A DNA stretch of 13,132 nt from Candidatus Nanopelagicaceae bacterium (GTDB taxonomy: Bacteria > Actinomycetota > Actinomycetes > Nanopelagicales > Nanopelagicaceae), in NCBI GenBank assembly GCA_947490625.1, contig CANLHC010000016.1, forward strand, positions 1 through 13,132, in the 5' to 3' direction. Made by a program: the position numbers and the translations under genes. Shown one piece after another: positions 8,240 to 13,132 of this stretch. Position 1 is the first letter of the stretch. The number at the start of each line of letters is the position of its first letter. Under the pieces are notes generated by a model. That model did not search any database. It worked only from the letters and a program-made list of their open reading frames with translations, and had not been told where the DNA came from.

Positions 8240-9195
8240 ATACCGAATACGACGGTTTCGACTATTCGACTTCACTCGCTGGAGCATCTTTTCCTTCACC
8301 AGTTTTTACCGCGAGCGGCTGCGCTAGTTCAGGTAAGGAGCTCGCACAGTTCTTTGATCTCAGCGATATAGGAGCAGTTGTTACTAAATCGGTGATGAAT
8401 AAACCACGTCATGGACGATCAACGCCACGAATGGCCGAGACTCCCTCTGGAATGCTGAATTCGATCGGATTACAGGGACCAGGAATAGATCACTTCTTAG
8501 CCAATGATGTTCCCTGGCTTCTCAGTAAAGGTTCGCGTGTCATAGTTTCGATCGCAGGAGAAACAATTGATGAGTATTCGGTTTTGGCACGCAAGATCCG
8601 ACCAGTGCAAGGAATAAGTGCAATTGAAGTCAATATCTCGTGTCCCAATGTAGAAAATCGTGGGATGGTTTTTGCTTGCCAGACTGATACAGCAGCTCGT
8701 GCAATTGATGGTGTCCGTAAAATTATCGGCGGAGAAATCCCTATCATCGCAAAACTCACACCAGATGTTACGGATATTACGAGTATCGCATCCTCGGTGG
8801 TCGATGCCGGAGCCGATGCTTTAGCGTTAATCAATACAGTTCTTGGAATGGTGATCAATCTCGACACAATGAGGCCACACCTCGGCGGGAAAACTGGTGG
8901 TCTCTCTGGTCCTGCAATAAGACCGGTCGCTGTTCGTGCAATTTATCAAGTACATAGCGCCATGCCGAATGTCCCGATTTTAGGAATGGGTGGCGTTGCT
9001 TCAGGACGAGATGCACTCGAACTTATCCTCGCCGGAGCATCAGGCATCTCGGTCGGAACTGCTAGCTTCGGTGATCCTACGGCGATCCCAAGAATTCAAC
9101 GAGAACTTCACGCGCTCTTAGTTGCGCGTGGTTTCACATCTCTTCGTCAAGCGATCGGTTATGCCCATCGTGCTAGTGAAGAAGGAGCGCAATGA
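8236..9195 (+). CDS. pyrD: Dihydroorotate dehydrogenase class 1B, catalytic FMN subunit
   Basis: This 319-residue FMN enzyme oxidises dihydroorotate to orotate in the cytoplasm. Visible motifs are SPVFTASGC (21-29), the FMN-contacting TKSVMNKPRHG (50-60), SIGLQGPGI (76-84), and EVNISCPNVE (131-140), whose Cys136 is the expected class 1 catalytic base. Further on are KLTPDVTDI, ALINTVLGM, GGKTGGLSGPAI and GMGGVASGRDAL. Class 2 enzymes use serine as the base and have a membrane-associated N-terminal helix; both are absent here. An upstream in-frame ATG at 8158 would add 26 residues with low similarity to anything expected and overlap pyrK by 82 bases. The ATG at 8236 gives the usual 4-base overlap and correct family length. 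Confidence 0.94.
   Translation: MNTEYDGFDYSTSLAGASFPSPVFTASGCASSGKELAQFFDLSDIGAVVTKSVMNKPRHGRSTPRMAETPSGMLNSIGLQGPGIDHFLANDVPWLLSKGSRVIVSIAGETIDEYSVLARKIRPVQGISAIEVNISCPNVENRGMVFACQTDTAARAIDGVRKIIGGEIPIIAKLTPDVTDITSIASSVVDAGADALALINTVLGMVINLDTMRPHLGGKTGGLSGPAIRPVAVRAIYQVHSAMPNVPILGMGGVASGRDALELILAGASGISVGTASFGDPTAIPRIQRELHALLVARGFTSLRQAIGYAHRASEEGAQ
9182..9187 (+). promoter_or_regulatory. Ribosome binding site of pyrF
   Basis: AAGGAG lies inside the end of pyrD, 4 bases before the pyrF ATG. It is the clearest Shine-Dalgarno at any internal junction of the operon and may let pyrF initiate partly independently of coupling to pyrD. Confidence 0.6.
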
Positions 9196-9893
9196 CCTCT
9201 CCAATCATTCTTGCCGTCGATACACCTGATATCGAGCTAGCCAAACGTTGGATATCGGCGACCCGTAACAGTATTGATATCTTCAAGTTAGGTCTTGAGT
9301 TTTATCTCAGCCATGGTTACGAAGGCATCGCTGCAATTCAACGGGAGACAGGTGCAGAGATTTTTCTCGACCTCAAACTGCACGATATTCCACACACTGT
9401 TTCTAAGGCGGCATCTGTTGTTGCTTCACTGAAACCTCGCTTCTTAACGGTGCATGCCAGCGGGGGAGCCGCGATGATTGCAGGCGCAGTGTCGGCAGTT
9501 TCATCGACCTCAATTACAGCGGTCACTATCCTTACTTCGCTATCACAAGAGGACTTAACAGAGATTGGTTTTCAAGGTACTGCGCTGAGCGCAGCTCAAG
9601 GTCTAGCAGCAGTTGCCGTAAAGGCCGGTGCGACATCGATTGTTTGCTCACCCCATGAGATTGCTGGAATACGCCAGCGCGTGGGAGATGCAGTAACAAT
9701 TATTACACCGGGTGTGCGACCTGCTGATGAGAATTCAGGGGATGATCAGAAGCGAACTATGACTCCAACAGAGGCGATATCTCTCGGAGCTAATTTCTTA
9801 GTGATAGGTCGTCCGATTACCTCGCGCTGGGCGGATGGTCCTGCAACGATGGCAGAGCGTGCAGCAGAGATTCTCGCCTCAATTCAGCGCTAA
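9192..9893 (+). CDS. pyrF: Orotidine 5'-phosphate decarboxylase
   Basis: This 233-residue TIM-barrel enzyme decarboxylates OMP to UMP, the last step of the pathway. Active-site residues sit in FKLGLEF (Lys32) and LDLKLHDIPHTV (Asp60, Lys62, Asp65, the Asp-Lys-Asp catalytic set). The phosphate-binding segments TPGVRP (172-177) and IGRPIT (205-210) are intact, with GDDQKRTMTP between them. This pattern is the E. coli/Bacillus-like subfamily (type 1), unlike the type 2 enzyme I recall for Mycobacterium. It has its own AAGGAG at 9182-9187, 4 bases before the ATG, and overlaps pyrD by 4 bases. It is the last gene of the gapless pyr block; no terminator follows. Confidence 0.95.
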   Translation: MTSPIILAVDTPDIELAKRWISATRNSIDIFKLGLEFYLSHGYEGIAAIQRETGAEIFLDLKLHDIPHTVSKAASVVASLKPRFLTVHASGGAAMIAGAVSAVSSTSITAVTILTSLSQEDLTEIGFQGTALSAAQGLAAVAVKAGATSIVCSPHEIAGIRQRVGDAVTIITPGVRPADENSGDDQKRTMTPTEAISLGANFLVIGRPITSRWADGPATMAERAAEILASIQR

Positions 9894-9906
9894 GCCTGGT
9901 ATTCGG

Positions 9907-9912
9907 TAGATT
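9907..9912 (+). promoter_or_regulatory. Candidate -10 element of a leaderless mihF-gmk transcript
   Basis: TAGATT matches the TANNNT -10 pattern and ends 6 bases before the ATG at 9919, so transcription would begin at the start codon or within a base of it. No Shine-Dalgarno lies in the 25 bases between pyrF and this gene, which supports leaderless initiation. A weak -35 candidate (TTCAGC, 9883-9888, 18-base spacer) lies within the end of pyrF. Confidence 0.5.
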
Positions 9913-9918
9913 AAGTAC

Positions 9919-10803
9919 ATGAAGAACCCGCCGATCCTGACTGCAGAAGAACGAAATGCTGCGTTAGAAAAAGCCAGGAGTTCACGTTCTCGACGGGCTA
10001 CAGTAAAAGCTGACGTTCGCTCAGGAATTTTGACGATGCGTGATGTAATTGAATTAGCAAAATCTGACGATGCAATCGCAAAGATGAGAGTGGTTGAACT
10101 CCTTGAGTCTTTTGCCGGAGTGGGCAAGGTGCGGGCGATCGCGACCTTGGATAGACTTGCGATCTCTCGGACTCGTAGGTTGCAGGGACTTGGTACCCAT
10201 CAGCGAGATGCGTTAATAAAGGAGTTTTCGATTCCACACATGAGCCTCATATCTGGTTCTCTTATTGTTTTATCTGGCCCTGGCGGTGTCGGCAAAAGTA
10301 CTGTTTCAAAAGAAATTCGAAAGAGTAATGATTTTTGGGTGAGCGTTTCTGCAACAACCAGAGCGCCGCGAGAAAATGAAGTACACGGTGTTGACTATAT
10401 TTTCATGAGCGATGAAGAATTCGACCGCGGAATTTCTAATGGTTTTTTTCTAGAATGGGCGCACTTTGCTGGCGCCAGATATGGAACTCCTCGCCAGCAC
10501 GTTCTCGATGCACTCCATGACGGTAAGGATGTTCTGCTTGAGATTGAGATAAATGGCGCAAAGCAGGTAAAGGAGAGCTGGAGTGATTCCATACTGGTCT
10601 TCCTAGAACCACCAACCTGGGAAGATTTAGTCTCACGTCTTGAAGGCCGGGCAACCGATAGCCCAGAACGTAGGGCAGAGCGTTTAGCGTTGGCTCAAGA
10701 TGAGATGGCGCAAGCTCCATTTTTCGACCATATCCTGGTCAATGACGAGGTCGAGAAGGTCGTCGCGAGCCTGATAAGATTGGCTCATTCGCAGCGCTCA
10801 TGA
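9919..10803 (+). CDS. gmk: Fused integration host factor (mIHF) - guanylate kinase
   Basis: This is one uninterrupted 294-residue frame with two domains. Residues 1 to about 104 resemble actinobacterial integration host factor MihF: LTAEERNAALEKAR near the start, KMRVVELLES (55-64), then VGKVRA (68-73) and TRRLQGLGTHQRDALI (85-100), the helix-turn-helix-like DNA-binding part. Residues from about 109 are guanylate kinase (GMP + ATP to GDP + ADP). The P-loop is GPGGVGKST at 120-128, the GMP-binding loop is SVSATTRAPRENEVHGVDY (142-160), then FFLEWAHFAGARYGT (176-190), VLLEIEINGA (205-214) and the lid GRATDSPERRAERL (243-256). In mycobacteria these are two adjacent genes; here no stop separates them and the linker is only about 5-8 residues. 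Met108 (10240) could be an internal start giving guanylate kinase alone. Confidence 0.9.
   Translation: MKNPPILTAEERNAALEKARSSRSRRATVKADVRSGILTMRDVIELAKSDDAIAKMRVVELLESFAGVGKVRAIATLDRLAISRTRRLQGLGTHQRDALIKEFSIPHMSLISGSLIVLSGPGGVGKSTVSKEIRKSNDFWVSVSATTRAPRENEVHGVDYIFMSDEEFDRGISNGFFLEWAHFAGARYGTPRQHVLDALHDGKDVLLEIEINGAKQVKESWSDSILVFLEPPTWEDLVSRLEGRATDSPERRAERLALAQDEMAQAPFFDHILVNDEVEKVVASLIRLAHSQRS
10218..10242 (+). promoter_or_regulatory. Possible internal start site for stand-alone guanylate kinase
   Basis: An AAAGGAG stretch at 10218-10224 precedes the in-frame ATG at 10240 (Met108 of the fusion) by 15 bases. The ATG falls exactly at the domain boundary, where a free guanylate kinase would begin. 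The spacing is longer than the usual 5-10 bases, so initiation may be weak. Confidence 0.3.
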
Positions 10804-10839
10804 GAGTGAGTGCGTGCATCAATAGCGTAAGGGGCAATA

Positions 10840-11091
10840 ATGGACGGCATTACAAATCCACCAATTGACGAACTTCTCGATAAGAGCGGTTCGAAGTACA
10901 GCCTTGTTCTCTATGCTGCAAAGCGCGCACGTCAGATCAATGCCTATTATTCACAACTGGGTGAAGGCTTGCTTGAGTACGTTGGACCACTCGTTGAAAC
11001 ACATGTTCACGAAAAGCCACTCTCGATCGCATTACGCGAGATCAACGAAGGTTTGTTGACAATCGAGAACCTTGACCCTGCCGTCAAGTAA
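10840..11091 (+). CDS. rpoZ: DNA-directed RNA polymerase omega subunit
   Basis: This 83-residue omega subunit helps assemble and stabilise RNA polymerase by holding the beta-prime C-terminus. The sequence is close to the mycobacterial type: ITNPPIDELLDKSGSKYSLV near the N-terminus, YAAKRARQIN, then LGEGLLEYVGPLVE and EKPLSIALREI. Length is slightly shorter than the mycobacterial protein. The ATG is preceded by AAGGGG at 10829-10834 with a 5-base spacer. A 36-base gap separates it from gmk, the longest gap on this strand after pyrR. A TAGCGT hexamer at 10823-10828 could be a weak -10 but is 11 bases from the ATG. The position after gmk and before coaBC is conserved in actinobacteria. Confidence 0.95.
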   Translation: MDGITNPPIDELLDKSGSKYSLVLYAAKRARQINAYYSQLGEGLLEYVGPLVETHVHEKPLSIALREINEGLLTIENLDPAVK

Positions 11092-11110
11092 TTTTTAGAG
11101 CGAGAATCCC

Positions 11111-12301
11111 GTGTCCGCGCGCGAAGTTGTTTTAGGCGTTGGCGGTGGAATAGCGGCTTATAAATCGTGTGACCTTCTACGTCGTTTACAAGATGCTGGA
11201 TTTGGGGTCACAGTTATTCCAACTCCTTCTAGTCTTCATTTTGTTGGCAAGGCAACGTGGGAGGCGCTCTCTGGTCGGGCTGTCACAACAACAGTATGGG
11301 AACGAGTCGATGAAGTTCGCCATGTGCACCTGGCTAAGGCGAGTGAGTTCAACATTATTGCTCCCGCAACAGCTGATTTGATTGCAAGAATTGCGCAAGG
11401 TCGGGCCGATGATTTGCTTACCAATACCGTTCTTGCAAGTACGGCACCCACGCTTATCGTGCCTGCGATGCATCCGGCGATGTGGGCCAATAAAGCGACG
11501 CAGTCAAATGTCGCGCTCTTGCGCGATCGTGGATATGTCGTGATGGAGCCCGATCATGGACGACTTACAGGTAGTGACGTCGGAGTCGGACGTTTCCCTG
11601 AAACAAGCCGCATCCTTTCCACCTTCAAAGAGATGACAGATAAGTCGAGTGATCTCTCTGGCGTTAAAGTTCTGGTTACTGCTGGCGGAACCCGAGAAAT
11701 GATTGATCCGATTCGTTTTATCGGAAATAACTCATCTGGACGCCAGGGTTTTGCCATAGCAAAGGCGGCGATGAAGCGCGGTGCAGAAGTCACCCTCGTT
11801 CTTGCCAATAGTTCTCTCCCTGATCTCCCTGGCGTAACTACGGTAAGAGTCACTTCAGCCGATCAGATGTACACCGAGGTAGAGTCTCGATTCCCTTCAT
11901 GTGATGTCATCGCGATGAGCGCAGCGGTAGCAGATGCAAAGCCTTCACACTTTAGCGACAGCAAAATTAAAAAAGGCTCATTGTCTTCAATTGAGCTAAC
12001 AGCTAACAAAGACATTATTGCTACCGTTGCTCAAGATAAGAAAAAACAAATTGTGATTGCATTTGCAGCGGAGACATCTCTTGATATTGAAGAGGCAGAG
12101 AGAAAATTACTAGCCAAAAGCGCCGATATTCTCTATCTCAATGATGTATCAGGTAGTGAGATCTTCGGATCAGATCAGACGCAAGGAGTGATCTTGACCT
12201 CACGAGTTTCACAGACTATTGACCGGGTGATGGTTCAAAGGATTTCAAAAGACACGCTAGCCGATCTACTTCTAGATCAGGCCCTGAGTAAGTTAGGTTA
12301 G
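11111..12301 (+). CDS. coaBC: Bifunctional phosphopantothenoylcysteine decarboxylase / phosphopantothenate-cysteine ligase
   Basis: This 396-residue enzyme performs two coenzyme A steps: joining cysteine to 4'-phosphopantothenate (CoaB) and decarboxylating the product to 4'-phosphopantetheine (CoaC). The CoaC flavoprotein domain is N-terminal: GGGIAAYKS (11-19), the catalytic-histidine segment HVHLAKASE (71-79, His71 by alignment with E. coli), APATAD (84-89) and PAMHPAMW (118-125), where E. coli has PAMN. The clamp GRLTGSDVGVGRF (150-162) has no cysteine. CoaB follows: VTAGGTREMIDPIRFIGNNS (189-208), SAAVADAKP (270-278), KIKKG (285-289), FAAET (318-322) and NDVSGSEIFGSDQ (344-356). The start is GTG; no ATG fits, and the glycine-rich motif at residue 10 has normal N-terminal spacing. 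The ribosome binding site is weak (AGAGCGAG). It lies 19 bases after rpoZ. Confidence 0.94.
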   Translation: MSAREVVLGVGGGIAAYKSCDLLRRLQDAGFGVTVIPTPSSLHFVGKATWEALSGRAVTTTVWERVDEVRHVHLAKASEFNIIAPATADLIARIAQGRADDLLTNTVLASTAPTLIVPAMHPAMWANKATQSNVALLRDRGYVVMEPDHGRLTGSDVGVGRFPETSRILSTFKEMTDKSSDLSGVKVLVTAGGTREMIDPIRFIGNNSSGRQGFAIAKAAMKRGAEVTLVLANSSLPDLPGVTTVRVTSADQMYTEVESRFPSCDVIAMSAAVADAKPSHFSDSKIKKGSLSSIELTANKDIIATVAQDKKKQIVIAFAAETSLDIEEAERKLLAKSADILYLNDVSGSEIFGSDQTQGVILTSRVSQTIDRVMVQRISKDTLADLLLDQALSKLG

Positions 12302-12305
12302 GACA

Positions 12306-13132
12306 ATGTCAAAGCGCCTCTTCACATCAGAATCAGTCACCGAAGGTCATCCAGATAAGATTGCGGATCAAATCTCCGATGCGATCCTAGATTCCTTGCT
12401 CTCTCAGGACGCAAAGAGTCGTGTCGCCGTAGAAACCCTGATCACCACTGGTCAAGTGCACGTCGCAGGCGAAGTGACGACTAACGGGTATGCCGACGTT
12501 ATGGGAATTGTTCGTGACACTGTTATTGAAATCGGTTACGACTCTAGCGTCAAAGGCTTTGATGGAAACAGTTGCGGTGTCTCTATCTCCATCGGTCAGC
12601 AATCTCAAGATATTGCCCAAGGTGTCAATGACGCATTTGAACATCGTGTCGATTCAGCCGTAGATCCACTTGACCTGCAGGGCGCCGGCGATCAAGGACT
12701 TATGTTTGGTTACGCGTGCGATGACACCAAAGAACTCATGCCGCTTCCGATTTACATGGCACATCAACTTGCTCAGCAACTTACAGCGGTTCGAAAGAGT
12801 GGGGCACTTGGTTACCTTCGCCCCGATGGAAAGACTCAGGTCACTATTGAATATGACGGAGATAAGGCGGTTGCTATCGACACTATTGTTATCTCAAGTC
12901 AGCACGCTGAAGAAGTAGATGTAATCGCAAAGCTCACTCCAGAAATTATTGAGTTAGTGATCAAGCCTGTTCTTTCAAAGATCGATCTTCCTCAGAAGAA
13001 TGTGCGAACATTGATTAACCCAACCGGACGATTCGTTATCGGCGGACCTATGGGTGACGCTGGATTAACGGGCCGAAAAATTATCGTCGACACCTACGGT
13101 GGTATGGCCCGTCACGGTGGAGGAGCATTTAG
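12306..13132 (+). CDS. metK: S-adenosylmethionine synthetase, 5' part
   Basis: This gene makes S-adenosylmethionine from methionine and ATP. The frame is open from the ATG at 12306 to the right window edge: 275 whole codons plus two bases, about 70% of the usual 390-400 residues. Visible motifs are ESVTEGHPDKIADQ near the start (His15, Asp17), the methionine/ATP-loop GAGDQG at 126-131, INPTGRFVIGGP and MGDAGLTGRKIIVDTYGG, and the GGGAF phosphate loop cut at the last bases. No frameshift or missing motif in the visible part. Four bases separate it from coaBC, with AGG at 12299-12302 as a weak ribosome binding site, so co-transcription with coaBC is likely. The actinobacterial order continues with priA, outside this window. 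Confidence 0.96.
   Translation, partial: MSKRLFTSESVTEGHPDKIADQISDAILDSLLSQDAKSRVAVETLITTGQVHVAGEVTTNGYADVMGIVRDTVIEIGYDSSVKGFDGNSCGVSISIGQQSQDIAQGVNDAFEHRVDSAVDPLDLQGAGDQGLMFGYACDDTKELMPLPIYMAHQLAQQLTAVRKSGALGYLRPDGKTQVTIEYDGDKAVAIDTIVISSQHAEEVDVIAKLTPEIIELVIKPVLSKIDLPQKNVRTLINPTGRFVIGGPMGDAGLTGRKIIVDTYGGMARHGGGAF

Noticed and set aside
8490..8867. 125-residue minus-strand open frame inside pyrD
   Set aside because: Shadow of the conserved pyrD core with no recognisable domain.
10804..10839. Possible terminator or separate promoter between gmk and rpoZ
   Set aside because: No stem followed by a T-run is present; the TAGCGT hexamer is 11 bases from the ATG with no -35, too weak to list as a promoter.
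12387..12644. 85-residue minus-strand open frame near the right edge
   Set aside because: It is antisense to metK, which is open across the whole stretch with all family motifs.

Overview
The window is a compact chromosomal segment from an actinobacterium. The evidence is the gene order (pyr operon, then mihF, gmk, rpoZ, coaBC, metK), the presence of an actinobacterial-type integration host factor (mIHF), and an omega subunit very close to the mycobacterial type. Base composition looks close to balanced by eye (not counted), and genes are packed with almost no spacing. Together these suggest a low-GC, genome-streamlined lineage, such as the freshwater acI/Nanopelagicales group, rather than a high-GC soil actinomycete. 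The lineage is an inference; a phylogeny of CarB or MetK would settle it.

Layout. (1) Positions 1-95, minus strand: the first 31 codons of an XRE-type helix-turn-helix regulator that runs off the left edge, divergent from everything else. (2) 96-218: a divergent intergenic region. It holds candidate promoters for both directions and an RNA hairpin exactly matching the PyrR-binding-loop consensus, directly in front of the pyrR ribosome binding site. (3) 219-9893: pyrR-pyrB-pyrC-carA-carB-pyrK-pyrD-pyrF. All seven junctions overlap by 1 or 4 bases or abut exactly, so the block has no intergenic base. (4) 9919-10803: a single reading frame fusing mIHF to guanylate kinase, apparently from its own leaderless promoter. 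(5) 10840-12301: rpoZ and coaBC. (6) 12306 to the right edge: the first 275 codons of metK.

How the genes work together. CarA/CarB make carbamoyl phosphate. PyrB condenses it with aspartate and PyrC closes the dihydroorotate ring. The PyrD/PyrK pair oxidises this to orotate, with NAD+ as the probable acceptor. After PyrE (not in this window), PyrF decarboxylates OMP to UMP. PyrR, the first gene, senses uridine nucleotides and probably represses translation of its own message through the leader hairpin. The downstream genes supply nucleoid architecture plus GMP phosphorylation, an RNA polymerase subunit, coenzyme A synthesis and S-adenosylmethionine synthesis.

No mobile element, CRISPR array, tRNA, rRNA or rho-independent terminator was seen. 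Most of the window is conserved core metabolism. The points most worth a second look are the mIHF-guanylate kinase fusion with a possible internal start, the PyrR switch overlapping the start site, the two leaderless-type promoters, and the class 1B dihydroorotate dehydrogenase pair.
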